The notes: generated from the letters alone by a model not told the origin. DNA of 64,000 bases from Muriicola sp041358175 (GCF_041358175.1 NZ_JBGKBE010000010.1:1-64000), one strand, 5' to 3'; shown: positions 24,930 through 33,002, numbered from the stretch's first letter. Translations and numbers: made by a program.

Positions 24930-25940
24930 TCAGGCTTGGATATGGAACATTTCATTTAGTTTCCTAATCTGTTCGGGGCGACCCAGGACAATTACCTTAC
25001 TCTTGGGCTTCAGTGGCAAATCAGCTTCGGGATTGATGATATAATTGCCATCTGGTTCAATATAGCCAATGATGGTACAGCCGGTTTTCCTTCTCAGATC
25101 GAGATCTCTCAGCGAATTACATTCCACCTGATCAGAAAAGTCTTCGATAGCCACTTCTTCAAGATTGGTAGTATGCTCCCCTTCCATAGAAAGTTTATCC
25201 ATAAAGGTGATAAGGTCTGGTATTACTACCAGGGAAGCCATATGGTCCCCTCCTATCTTATCGGGCATGATCACCTTATCGGCACCGCCTAAATGCAATT
25301 TTTTTTGAGAAGTAACCTTTGATGCCCGGCTGATGATAAATAGGTTTTTATTAAGCTGTCTGGCTGAGAGAACGACAAACAAATTCTCTGCATCATCCGG
25401 AAGTGCTGCGATTAAGTAACTGGCTCGTTCTACACCGGCCTCTATCAATACGCTGTCTTCATTGGCGTCGCCTTCAATAAAAAGCACCTCGTTTTCATGT
25501 TTTTCTATGACCTCCCTGTCTCTTTCAATGACAATAAACGGACGATTATAAGCCTTTAATCGTTCTGCAGCCTGCATGCCATTTCGCCCGAAACCACAGA
25601 CCACTACATGGTTAGATAAACTGTTGATTTGATTTCTCACTTTTTTCTTTTTTAAAAGTTGTAAAGAATTTCTGCTCAGGATGTATTCTGATATTACCGA
25701 AAGCGCAAAGGAAAAGATAATGACACTACTTATAATGAGCATCACGGTAAAAATCTTTGATTCGGCATCTAATGGTTTTACCTCCATAAATCCGACGGTC
25801 GTTACCGTAATGATGGTCATATACAAGGCATCTAACCAGTCATAATCTGATATATACCGATAACCCATAACTCCGATGATCAGCACAGTAATCATCAGTG
25901 CGATAGCTAGGTAGATCTTGGAACGAAAAAGTCGTAACAT
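24930..25940 (-). CDS. Two-span potassium channel with RCK (TrkA-N/TrkA-C) domain
   Basis: The ATG at 25940 gives 336 residues; a TTG 12 bases upstream is possible but would overlap the previous gene. Two membrane helices (about 9-28 and 64-87) flank a pore loop. A Rossmann NAD-binding RCK domain starts at about 111 (VVVCGFGRNG), and a TrkA-C domain is at about 255-336. This is the MthK/Kch architecture for ligand-gated K+ flux. The selectivity filter reads TTVGFME, so the usual second Gly of TVGYG is Met. It follows the PspC-like gene with a one-base gap. Confidence 0.88.
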   Translation of the reverse strand: MLRLFRSKIYLAIALMITVLIIGVMGYRYISDYDWLDALYMTIITVTTVGFMEVKPLDAESKIFTVMLIISSVIIFSFALSVISEYILSRNSLQLLKKKKVRNQINSLSNHVVVCGFGRNGMQAAERLKAYNRPFIVIERDREVIEKHENEVLFIEGDANEDSVLIEAGVERASYLIAALPDDAENLFVVLSARQLNKNLFIISRASKVTSQKKLHLGGADKVIMPDKIGGDHMASLVVIPDLITFMDKLSMEGEHTTNLEEVAIEDFSDQVECNSLRDLDLRRKTGCTIIGYIEPDGNYIINPEADLPLKPKSKVIVLGRPEQIRKLNEMFHIQA

Positions 25941-25941
25941 A

Positions 25942-26169
25942 TTAAAGGTCAAAAACTGAAGTGCGTTTGGTATACATTAGATCTTTTATTCGCAGCCAGA
26001 ATGCCAAAAACAGATACAAAGCAAATCCGAAACCCAAAGTCACAAAGGTCAGATATATAAAGGTTGTGCGCACCACACGGGCTCTTATTCCCAGACGTTC
26101 AGCTATTCGTCTTGAAACCTCAAACCCCCGTTTTTGAAAAAAGTATAGCAGGCGATAAAACAAATTCAT
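25942..26169 (-). CDS. Small PspC-like membrane protein
   Basis: This 75-residue protein has a basic N-terminal half and one hydrophobic segment at about 36-57 (TTFIYLTFVTLGFGFALYLFL). The arrangement resembles the PspC domain: an amphipathic stretch, RVVRTTFIYLTF, then a membrane span. PspC proteins act in envelope stress responses in Proteobacteria. Small stand-alone versions are common in Flavobacteriia with no proven function. Its immediate neighbour is the K+ channel, with which it is surely cotranscribed. Confidence 0.75.
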   Translation of the reverse strand: MNLFYRLLYFFQKRGFEVSRRIAERLGIRARVVRTTFIYLTFVTLGFGFALYLFLAFWLRIKDLMYTKRTSVFDL

Positions 26170-26181
26170 ACCTTAAAATTA

Positions 26182-27462
26182 CTATTTTCCATACAATAAA
26201 TAACTGCCCCAGTGGCATTGTAGACATTTATTTTTTCTGCAGAAATTTGAATAGAGATGAATAATCGCCTGGGATTCCAGTGTATTTCTTGAGGGAATCC
26301 CTTCTTTTTTAAAAATTCGGATCACTTTGTTTTGTTCTGCTTTCATCTCCTCTGCCCATTGTTTTATTCTGTGGTGGACCTTTTTTCCGACAGAAGCACC
26401 GTAGCATATCAGTATAGGAAAAACAGCATTTAAAAGGAGTATGTCCTTAAAAGTATCGCTGAGTTCCTTAACACCAGAAGGTGCTTCCCTTCCAAAAGTA
26501 AAATGAGAATTCCAATACGGACTAGCCTGGGCATGAAGCAGGGTTTTTAATGAGGATAGTGAATCTGCTTTTCTGATCTGATCGAAAAGATTGGGCCTCC
26601 TATGGTATAAGTGGGCAAATTGTGATAGCCTGATCGTAGGAAAATTATAGGGCCTTAGCGAAAAGAATTCAGGATGCTGGCAGGCATCAGCTATCAGATT
26701 ATATTTTGTTTTTAAAAACAAATACTCCCTTTTCAGAGAGGAAAAATATGAACTGTCGCATTTATCTTCCTCCAGCAAACCGCTGAGTCCGAAGAGTACA
26801 CTCTCCAGGGCAAGAGGATCCGGTGTTAATCTTCGAAATACGGAAAATGGAAGTGCCCGGTCCAGGCTGAGAAATGCCTGTCCGTTGAGGTTAAGGCCAA
26901 AGCCCTTTAACAACGCCTTAAACATTACGTATTCCCAATCGTTATCGAATTTGTGCAGCCAGAGTTCTATTTGAGAACATTTCACCTCAAGGCGTTGCCA
27001 GAACAGTTCTTCCCTCCATGAATTCAGCATATCATCGGGTACCCCGGAAAGTATTCCTTTACAAGCTAGTTCCTTAGGTATATTTTGTCTGGTGGATTTC
27101 CGAACCCTATTCAACACTTTTTGCGAAACAAGCTCAGAAAGTGACAAGGTGGGAATTGCCGTACCGTCCTTTCGAAGGACTTCGGTATCAGCTTCCCAGA
27201 CAACGTGAAGAATCACCGTATTATAAGCGTGGTCTTTGTGATGTCCATGCAAATACCAGTCGGAAGCCTTTATGTGCAATTCCACATGGCCACTCCATTC
27301 GCTATCACCAATCTTTATTTTCGAGTGATGAAAATCGGGGCCTGAGAGAGAATTGGGTTCTCCCGCTGAAACCACATGGATGCTTTCTCCCCTGGTGGTG
27401 AAAAGAGCATTGATGGGAAAATTCTGTGATTCCCAAATACGGTGCAGAACGATCTCATACAT
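26182..27462 (-). CDS. DUF2851 family protein
   Basis: This is a 426-residue soluble protein of the DUF2851 family, widespread in Bacteroidota and of unknown function. The ATG at 27462 (MYEIVLHRIWESQNF) is chosen over a TTG at 27489, because the family begins close to an LHxIW motif. Recognisable parts are GPDFHHSKIKIGDSEWSGHVELH near 51-73 and a His-rich stretch HGHHKDHAYN near 83-92. The N-terminal region with Asp and His-rich motifs has been likened to nuclease-type folds, but I cannot confirm this. The C-terminus has CxxC-like Cys residues (CRKNKCLQC). It is probably cotranscribed with the rhodanese gene upstream and the PspC-like and channel genes downstream. Confidence 0.8.
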   Translation of the reverse strand: MYEIVLHRIWESQNFPINALFTTRGESIHVVSAGEPNSLSGPDFHHSKIKIGDSEWSGHVELHIKASDWYLHGHHKDHAYNTVILHVVWEADTEVLRKDGTAIPTLSLSELVSQKVLNRVRKSTRQNIPKELACKGILSGVPDDMLNSWREELFWQRLEVKCSQIELWLHKFDNDWEYVMFKALLKGFGLNLNGQAFLSLDRALPFSVFRRLTPDPLALESVLFGLSGLLEEDKCDSSYFSSLKREYLFLKTKYNLIADACQHPEFFSLRPYNFPTIRLSQFAHLYHRRPNLFDQIRKADSLSSLKTLLHAQASPYWNSHFTFGREAPSGVKELSDTFKDILLLNAVFPILICYGASVGKKVHHRIKQWAEEMKAEQNKVIRIFKKEGIPSRNTLESQAIIHLYSNFCRKNKCLQCHWGSYLLYGK

Positions 27463-27512
27463 CTGTAAATGTACGATCGTAGCCTGCAATCAGAATTCAG
27501 AAAAGAAGTAAA

Positions 27513-27821
27513 TTATGACAAGTCGCCCTCCCATTCAAGCACACCACCCTGTAGGTTATAGGCACTCTCAAAACCGAGACTGTTCATGATGGCACACGCC
27601 TGCCCGCTCCTATTCCCGGAACGGCAATACACATAGTAGTTTTTGCTTTTATCGAGTTCCTGTAGAGCATCGACAAAAGCCTGCCCTGTATAGATATCAA
27701 TATGCATCGCATCTTTGATAATCCCCTCTTCAACTTCTTCCGGAGTACGGACATCCAGAATTACTGCATTGGAGTCTTCACTTAACTTCTTAGTCCATTC
27801 TTCCTGAGTAAGATCTGCCAT
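27513..27821 (-). CDS. Rhodanese-like domain protein
   Basis: This single rhodanese domain has 102 residues. The active-site loop YCRSGNRSG places the catalytic Cys at 66, so sulfur transfer (thiosulfate or persulfide) is likely. The structural motif ILDVRTPEE is at 21-29. The ATG at 27821 (MADLTQEEW) is chosen over a TTG at 27851, because a predicted -7 box lies between the two. It is the first gene of a minus-strand group continuing to DUF2851. Confidence 0.88.
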   Translation of the reverse strand: MADLTQEEWTKKLSEDSNAVILDVRTPEEVEEGIIKDAMHIDIYTGQAFVDALQELDKSKNYYVYCRSGNRSGQACAIMNSLGFESAYNLQGGVLEWEGDLS

Positions 27822-27839
27822 GTTTTCTATTTTGAATTG

Positions 27840-27847
27840 CAAAAATA
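27840..27847 (-). promoter_or_regulatory. Predicted -7 element (TATTTTTG) of the rhodanese group
   Basis: TATTTTTG on the minus strand ends 18 bases before the rhodanese ATG. It also argues against the upstream TTG start, which would lie outside the transcript. The -33 box is not clear. Confidence 0.5.
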
Positions 27848-27975
27848 GCAATACTTCCCTTTATAGAAAGGATTTGTTGATTCGACTTGCATGCTGCAAA
27901 AGGTATTGAATAATGTTGCCAGATAATTTAACAGATTTTTATCATTCAATTTCTTTTTAAATCAAAAGGAATACA

Positions 27976-27995
27976 TACATTTGTATATACAATTG
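27976..27995 (+). promoter_or_regulatory. marR promoter -7 box with overlapping palindromic operator
   Basis: TACATTTG (27976-27983) matches the -7 consensus. The perfect 12-bp palindrome TTGTATATACAA (27981-27992) overlaps it. With flanks it extends to CATTTGTATATACAATTG (27978-27995) with one mismatched pair. MarR-family dimers bind such AT-rich dyads, so self-repression is likely. The dyad ends 10 bases before the marR ATG. Confidence 0.65.
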
Positions 27996-28005
27996 TTGTA
28001 GTTAC

Positions 28006-28452
28006 ATGAATGTTGAAGCTATTATAAAAACCAAGAAAGAAATTCCGCTCACCAGCAGAACGCTGATTCACCTAATGCTGGTTAATAACAAGGTAGTTGA
28101 AACCATTACCCATGCGCTTAAACCCTTTGGAGTATCATTGCAACAATTCAACGTACTTAGGATCTTAAGGGGTCAGGGAAACCAGCCTGCGAATCTCTCT
28201 ACCCTCAATGAACGTATGGTAACTAAAATGAGCAATACGACAAGATTGGTAGACAAACTCCTGCTCAAGGGACTTGTAGACCGCTCCGTTTGTGAGGCCA
28301 ACAGAAGGAAAGTCGAAATAACAATCACTAAAAAAGGTCTCGGCCTTCTCCAGGAAATGGATGAAGTAATAAAAAAGACCGAGAATTCTCTGGTTTCAGC
28401 TTTGAATGAAAAAGAACTAATTCAACTCAATACGCTCTTAGATAAATTTTAA
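28006..28452 (+). CDS. MarR family transcriptional regulator
   Basis: This is a 148-residue winged-helix dimer-type regulator. The recognition region is around LSTLNERMVTKMSNTTRLVDKLLLKGLVDR (about 65-94), followed by the wing (CEANRRKVEITITKKG, about 96-111). MarR proteins usually repress their own operon and are released by small phenolic compounds or by Cys oxidation. Cys96 (in SVCEANRR) is a possible redox site. Two genes, a nitroreductase and a YceI protein, follow with gaps of 9 and 36 bases. Confidence 0.93.
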   Translation: MNVEAIIKTKKEIPLTSRTLIHLMLVNNKVVETITHALKPFGVSLQQFNVLRILRGQGNQPANLSTLNERMVTKMSNTTRLVDKLLLKGLVDRSVCEANRRKVEITITKKGLGLLQEMDEVIKKTENSLVSALNEKELIQLNTLLDKF

Positions 28453-28461
28453 AAAATTGCT

Positions 28462-29094
28462 ATGAATTCATATTTAGAAAGTTTGAAATGGCGGTATGCC
28501 ACGAAGAAATTTGATGACAAAAAAAAGATATCGGCCAGAGATCTTGAATTGTTACTCGAAGCCACTCGTTTGAGTGCCTCCTCCTTTGGACTTCAGCCAT
28601 ATCACGTATTTGTAATTACTGATCCTGAAATAAGAAGCTCTTTGAGAGAAGTCTCATGGGGACAGTCGCAAATTACAGACGCTTCCCATTTATTTGTCTT
28701 TGCCAATATCAAAACCTTTGGTCCTGAACTGATAGACAGCTATTTAAAAGAAGTTAGCGATGTTCGTGAAATTCCATCAGAAGGATTAAAAGCCTACGGG
28801 GAATTTATGAAGTCTAAACTGGTAACCTTTCCAGAAGAGGACAAACAAAACTGGACCGCCAAGCAAACCTATCTGGCCCTGGGCAATCTGCTCTCAGCTG
28901 CAGGGGCAATGCACATTGATGCCTGCCCTCTGGAAGGATTTGAAGCGGAGGCCTACGACCGGATTCTGAACCTGGATGAGCAGGACCTGACAACCTCCGT
29001 GGTTGTTGCCCTGGGATATCGATCAGAACAGGACGAAACCCAGCACCTTAAAAAGGTGCGAAGACCTAAAGAAAGTTTATTTACACATATATAA
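28462..29094 (+). CDS. Nitroreductase family protein (NAD(P)H-dependent FMN oxidoreductase)
   Basis: The 210-residue length is typical for NfsB-type enzymes, which use FMN to reduce nitro compounds or quinones with NAD(P)H. The FMN-binding N-terminus RYATKKFDDKKK is at about 11-22. SASSFGLQPYHVFVI is at about 38-52. The C-terminal ALGYRSEQDE is the usual family end. It lies 9 bases after marR, so the two form a small detoxification or redox operon together with YceI. Confidence 0.92.
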   Translation: MNSYLESLKWRYATKKFDDKKKISARDLELLLEATRLSASSFGLQPYHVFVITDPEIRSSLREVSWGQSQITDASHLFVFANIKTFGPELIDSYLKEVSDVREIPSEGLKAYGEFMKSKLVTFPEEDKQNWTAKQTYLALGNLLSAAGAMHIDACPLEGFEAEAYDRILNLDEQDLTTSVVVALGYRSEQDETQHLKKVRRPKESLFTHI

Positions 29095-29130
29095 TTATTT
29101 AAAAACAGTTCAATTATTAAATTTAAAATC

Positions 29131-29712
29131 ATGAAAAAAACAATTCTCAGTATTTCTATGGCTCTTGTTTTCGGAGGTTTTGCCTCGGCAGCTACCGAAC
29201 CGACAAATGTCATCACCAAAACAGTAAAGACCGAAGAGAGCTCGGTTATGTGGAAAGCCTACAAAGTAACAGGGTCGCATACCGGACTTGTTCAGCTTAA
29301 AGAAGGACAGTTGTCTTTTGACGGCGATAAACTGGTAGGTGGAAATTTTACCGTAGACATGACCTCTTTAATCTCTACAGATCTGGAAGGTGGATCCAAA
29401 GCGAAACTGGAAGGTCACCTGAAATCGGATGATTTTTTTAGTGTTGAGAATCATCCATCAGCATCGCTGGTATTTACCGAAGTGAAAGCGGTAGGGAAAA
29501 ATTCTTATGAAGTTACCGGTGACCTAACCATTAAAGGTATCACCAAGCCAATCACATTTGATGTTTCAGTTTACGGAAGCAAAGCCACTGCTACAGCCAA
29601 GATTGACAGAGCTCAATACGACGTACGCTACGGATCAGGTAGTTTCTTCGACAACCTCGGAGACAAAACCATCTACGATGAATTTGATCTTGTGGTTGAC
29701 CTGGAATTCTAG
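29131..29712 (+). CDS. YceI family periplasmic lipid-binding protein
   Basis: This 193-residue exported protein has a clear signal peptide (MKKTILSISMALVFGGFASA, cleavage after about 20). It is followed by a YceI lipocalin-like barrel, with the family segments KVTGSHTGLVQLKEG near 45-59, HLKSDDFFSVENHPSASLVF near 92-111 and LTIKGITKPITFDV near 132-145. YceI proteins bind isoprenoid or amide lipids. Some respond to base or redox stress. Its position after a nitroreductase suggests protection of quinone-type compounds, which is inference. A strong terminator follows. Confidence 0.93.
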   Translation: MKKTILSISMALVFGGFASAATEPTNVITKTVKTEESSVMWKAYKVTGSHTGLVQLKEGQLSFDGDKLVGGNFTVDMTSLISTDLEGGSKAKLEGHLKSDDFFSVENHPSASLVFTEVKAVGKNSYEVTGDLTIKGITKPITFDVSVYGSKATATAKIDRAQYDVRYGSGSFFDNLGDKTIYDEFDLVVDLEF

Positions 29713-29735
29713 ATTTTAAACATTCAAAATTAAAG

Positions 29736-29768
29736 TCCCGGACATGTTTTTGTCCGGGATTTTTTTTA
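29736..29768 (+). terminator. Rho-independent terminator of the marR-nitroreductase-yceI operon
   Basis: A perfect 9-bp stem TCCCGGACA / TGTCCGGGA (29736-29744 with 29751-29759) is followed by a run of nine T (29760-29768). It ends the three-gene operon. Confidence 0.88.
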
Positions 29769-29798
29769 AGGTAACCAGAGAATATCATCTCAAAATTC

Positions 29799-29806
29799 TA
29801 TTTTTG
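29799..29806 (+). promoter_or_regulatory. Predicted -7 element (TATTTTTG) of the sulfotransferase-like gene
   Basis: TATTTTTG ends 15 bases before the chosen ATG at 29822, after the preceding terminator. No clear -33 box. Confidence 0.5.
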
Positions 29807-29821
29807 GGCATACTTTTAAAG

Positions 29822-31363
29822 ATGACACCAAAAAAAACAATTTCATCAATTTTTATTTTCCTCATTGGCTTCTGGATCCTGAGCGGTTGTAGTTCGGGAT
29901 TTGATTATTCTATAGAACCCGTTTTAAATCCTAATAACATTGCCCCGCTGACTGCAGTTTTACAGATTGAAGCTGAACAACCGGTAAAAGCAAGTGTGAA
30001 AGTGCTGGGTGATATTCCATGGGAACAACAATTCGATGAAGAGTTCACGAATTCTGAAATACCAGTACTAGGTCTGTACCCTGATAAGAACAACCAGGTG
30101 GCCGTAAAACTGGAGTATGAAGGAGGAGTGATCCACGACACCCTTGAGATCAAAACGGGCAAACTCCCTACGAGAATTCCCCAAATCGTAATTAACACAC
30201 TGGATCGGAGCAAAATGACTTCCGGTATGCACGGCTGCGATTTGCATTTTGCCAACAGGGGAAAATTTAGCTCAGGGCCATTAATTTTTGATGACCAGGG
30301 GGAAGTTAGGTGGTATCTCGACCTGAGTTTTGCCGGCAAAATGGTAAGTCCCTTCCAACGCCTCAGGGACGGAACTATATTGATGGTGAGCAGGCATGTG
30401 ATTTACGAGTTTGATATGCTGGGAAAAATCGTCAGGGAAACTTCCATCAATAATAATTATGGAATGCACCACGATGTAGTAGAATTGCCTGATGGAAATT
30501 TACTGATCTGTGTAGGGAAGCGGAATAACTTTATTAAACTCGATGGTAATTACGTTGAATCGGATAGTGATTTTATCATTTTGTTCGATCGGAAAAAATC
30601 TAAAATTGTCAGAGAGTGGGACGTCGCCAAAGTATTAGATGTAAGTCGGAAGGAACTCAATTTCTTCAGACCCGGGGATTGGTTGCATATGAATGGCCTG
30701 GCATTTGACCCCCGAGATAATTCCATCATCGTCTCAGCAAAGAACCAGGGGCTCTTTAAAATTTCATGGAACAACCAACTGCAATGGATCCTGGCTCCAA
30801 CAAAAAATTGGGGGAAGTCTGGAAGAAATGGCGATGGATTTGAAACCGCTCCTTTCTTACTTACCGCAGTGAATGGAGCAGGAGAACCCTATCCGGAAAA
30901 TATCCAGCAAGGCGTTGAAAGTTCGGAGGAATTCGATTTTTCATGGGGTCCACATGCACCAAAACTCACACCTGACGGAACTTTGCTCGTTTTTGACAAT
31001 GGGACCTACAGAAACTACAATCCAAAAATTCAGTATTCCCGGGCCGTGGAATACAACATTGATGAGGAAAATAAGACAGCAGAACAGCTCTGGCAGTATG
31101 GGAAGGAAAGGGGCCTCAATTTCTTTTCCACTATTGTAAGTGACGTGGACTACCTGCCGGAAACTCAAAATATACTTGTGACCTCTGGGTATCTTAAGGA
31201 AAATGGGCGCCTGGCTGCCAAAATTGTGGAAGTAGACCGAAGCAGCGGGAAGGAAGTTTTTGAAGCCACCCTTTATTTAAAGAGTTTGAAAGGTAACAGC
31301 ACCCCTTCATGGGGTCAAACAGACATCCTTTACAGATCGGAGCGGATGCCCTTGAAATATTAA
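29822..31363 (+). CDS. Aryl-sulfate sulfotransferase-like lipoprotein
   Basis: The ATG at 29822 gives 513 residues with a lipoprotein signal: a hydrophobic segment at 8-20, then LSGC with Cys23. A longer frame reaching back to 29744 begins inside the terminator and is rejected. After an N-terminal beta-sandwich region (about 30-120) comes a beta-propeller-like region of the arylsulfotransferase family. Its segments are GMHGCDLHFANRGK, MHHDVVELPDGNLL, WLHMNGLAFDPRDN and FSWGPHAPKLTPDGTLLVFD. Several His residues in these correspond to the active-site type of ASST, which moves sulfate between phenols without PAPS. Whether this protein is catalytic is uncertain, since many homologs are only propeller proteins. 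Confidence 0.82.
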   Translation: MTPKKTISSIFIFLIGFWILSGCSSGFDYSIEPVLNPNNIAPLTAVLQIEAEQPVKASVKVLGDIPWEQQFDEEFTNSEIPVLGLYPDKNNQVAVKLEYEGGVIHDTLEIKTGKLPTRIPQIVINTLDRSKMTSGMHGCDLHFANRGKFSSGPLIFDDQGEVRWYLDLSFAGKMVSPFQRLRDGTILMVSRHVIYEFDMLGKIVRETSINNNYGMHHDVVELPDGNLLICVGKRNNFIKLDGNYVESDSDFIILFDRKKSKIVREWDVAKVLDVSRKELNFFRPGDWLHMNGLAFDPRDNSIIVSAKNQGLFKISWNNQLQWILAPTKNWGKSGRNGDGFETAPFLLTAVNGAGEPYPENIQQGVESSEEFDFSWGPHAPKLTPDGTLLVFDNGTYRNYNPKIQYSRAVEYNIDEENKTAEQLWQYGKERGLNFFSTIVSDVDYLPETQNILVTSGYLKENGRLAAKIVEVDRSSGKEVFEATLYLKSLKGNSTPSWGQTDILYRSERMPLKY

Positions 31364-31407
31364 ATACATATTAACCAAAAGAGTTTCCCAAGATTCACTT
31401 AAATAGA

Positions 31408-31438
31408 TTTGAATATTTCAAATTCCTTTCTATATTTG
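31408..31438 (+). promoter_or_regulatory. Promoter of the trp operon
   Basis: TTTG (31408-31411), a 19-base spacer and TATATTTG (31431-31438) form an ideal Bacteroidota -33/-7 promoter. The expected start point is about 31442-31446, so the leader-peptide ATG at 31444 is at or next to the 5' end. Confidence 0.85.
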
Positions 31439-31443
31439 ATGCC

Positions 31444-31500
31444 ATGAAAAGAATTACAGTAAATACTTGGTGGTGGAGTAACTTACGTCAGATGTCGTGA
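31444..31500 (+). CDS. trpL: trp operon leader peptide
   Basis: This is an 18-residue open frame, MKRITVNTWWWSNLRQMS, with three consecutive Trp codons at 31468-31476. It sits between the trp promoter and a terminator, before trpE. This is the hallmark of ribosome-mediated attenuation: ribosomes stall on Trp codons when charged tRNA-Trp is scarce. It is probably translated from a leaderless or nearly leaderless mRNA, since the promoter -7 box ends 5 bases before the ATG. The stop codon lies within the sequence that can pair with the terminator. Confidence 0.9.
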   Translation: MKRITVNTWWWSNLRQMS

Positions 31501-31550
31501 GCGAAGCACATTGAAGTACTACTGTACGAAAAGGCTTGTCTATCACGACA
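31493..31550 (+). promoter_or_regulatory. trp attenuator: competing antiterminator pairing
   Basis: TGTCGTGA (31493-31500, covering the leader stop codon) is perfectly complementary over 8 bases to TCACGACA (31543-31550). The latter is the loop and the start of the right arm of the terminator. A ribosome stalled at the Trp codons leaves the first segment free, which would break the terminator. A ribosome at the stop codon covers it, letting the terminator form. Confidence 0.75.
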
Positions 31551-31559
31551 AGCCTTTTT
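31530..31559 (+). terminator. trp attenuator terminator
   Basis: A perfect 10-bp stem AAAGGCTTGT / ACAAGCCTTT (31530-31539 with 31548-31557) has an 8-base loop and ends in a T-run. It lies 30 bases after the leader-peptide stop and 44 bases before trpE. Confidence 0.88.
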
Positions 31560-31603
31560 GCATTCTTAAGCACTAGCATACCCAACGAATTTAGCATAAT
31601 AAA

Positions 31604-33001
31604 ATGCCGTATCAACTTAAGACCCATTACAAGAAAATCCTGGCAGACACCATTACTCCGGTTAGCGTGTATCTCAAGATCCGGGATCAGTTTCCCAACA
31701 GCATTCTGCTCGAAAGCAGTGATTACAGGGCAAATGACAATACGTTTTCCTATATCTGCTGCAATCCCATTGCCTCCATTACTATTGAAGATGAAAAGAT
31801 CCGCGAGAAATTTCCGGACGGCTCCTTTAGCGAAACCGAAATTACTGAAACTACAGATGTAGCTGGTGCTATCCACAGCTTTGCCAAACAATTTAAAGTT
31901 TCTGAGCAGGGTTTCAAATTCATCAACAATGGTTTGTTTGGTTATCTGGCCTATGACGCCGTGAGGTATTTTGAAGACGTTGAGATCCGTAAAAAGGAGG
32001 ACAGGAATCAAATACCGGATGTTTTCTATGCGGTCTACCAGAACATCATTGCGATCAATCACTTTAAAAACGAAGCCTATATCTTTGCCCATTGTTATGA
32101 GCGCGAGAGCAATGTGGATACGATAGAGCAATTACTCAATGCCCGTAATTTTGCTTCCTATACCTTTAGTAAATCAGGGGAAAGGGAAACCAATCTCCAC
32201 GATGATAAATTCAAAGAATTTGTAAACCTGGCCAAAGAGCATTGTCATCGGGGCGATGTTTTCCAACTGGTACTATCAAGAAGGTTCTCACAGCAATTTA
32301 AGGGGGATGAATTTAATGTCTACAGGGCACTTAGGTCCATCAACCCTTCCCCTTATCTGTTCTACTTTGATTACGGTAATTTTAAAATCTTTGGCAGCTC
32401 CCCGGAGGCACAGCTTATTGTCAAGGACGGCAAAGCTGAAATCCACCCGATCGCCGGAACTTTCCGGAGAACAGGGAATGATGAAGAAGATGCTATTCTG
32501 GCAAAAAAGTTATCAGAAGATGCCAAAGAAAACAGCGAGCATGTGATGCTGGTAGACCTGGCGCGAAATGATCTCAGCAGAAATGGTTCCGAGGTCCATG
32601 TTGAAAATTACAGGGAAGTTCAGTTTTTTTCACATGTTATTCATCTGGTTTCTAAAGTTAGCGCTCAGAAGAAAAAAGATATTCCAACATTAAAAGTAGT
32701 CGCTGATACATTTCCGGCAGGAACCCTCAGTGGTGCACCCAAACACAGGGCCATGCAACTGATAGAGGATTACGAACCCACTAACCGCGGCTATTATGGA
32801 GGTGCCATAGGATTCATGGATTTTCATGGCAATTTTAACCATGCCATTATGATCAGGACTTTCCTAAGCAAAGATCACACCTTGTATTACCAGGCTGGTG
32901 CTGGTTTGGTTGCAGCTTCAGACCCGGAAGATGAATTGCAGGAAACTTATAACAAACTGGGTGCCTTAAACAAGGCACTGGAAATCGCTGAAGATCTCTG
33001 A
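31604..33001 (+). CDS. trpE: Anthranilate synthase component I
   Basis: TrpE converts chorismate plus ammonia from TrpG into anthranilate, the first committed step of tryptophan synthesis. It has 465 residues. The N-terminal feedback-inhibition motif LLESSDYR is at about 30-37. The catalytic chorismate-binding domain covers about 200-460, with FQLVLSRRFSQ, HPIAGTFRRTGND and AGTLSGAPKHRAM. The conserved LLES suggests Trp feedback inhibition in addition to the attenuation. Neither this nor other trp genes has a Shine-Dalgarno. trpG starts one base after its stop. Confidence 0.98.
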   Translation: MPYQLKTHYKKILADTITPVSVYLKIRDQFPNSILLESSDYRANDNTFSYICCNPIASITIEDEKIREKFPDGSFSETEITETTDVAGAIHSFAKQFKVSEQGFKFINNGLFGYLAYDAVRYFEDVEIRKKEDRNQIPDVFYAVYQNIIAINHFKNEAYIFAHCYERESNVDTIEQLLNARNFASYTFSKSGERETNLHDDKFKEFVNLAKEHCHRGDVFQLVLSRRFSQQFKGDEFNVYRALRSINPSPYLFYFDYGNFKIFGSSPEAQLIVKDGKAEIHPIAGTFRRTGNDEEDAILAKKLSEDAKENSEHVMLVDLARNDLSRNGSEVHVENYREVQFFSHVIHLVSKVSAQKKKDIPTLKVVADTFPAGTLSGAPKHRAMQLIEDYEPTNRGYYGGAIGFMDFHGNFNHAIMIRTFLSKDHTLYYQAGAGLVAASDPEDELQETYNKLGALNKALEIAEDL

Positions 33002-33002
33002 T

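Noticed and set aside
29744..29821. Longer N-terminus of the sulfotransferase-like protein
   Set aside because: It would begin inside the preceding terminator and bury the lipoprotein signal; the ATG at 29822 gives a proper signal peptide and follows a -7 box.
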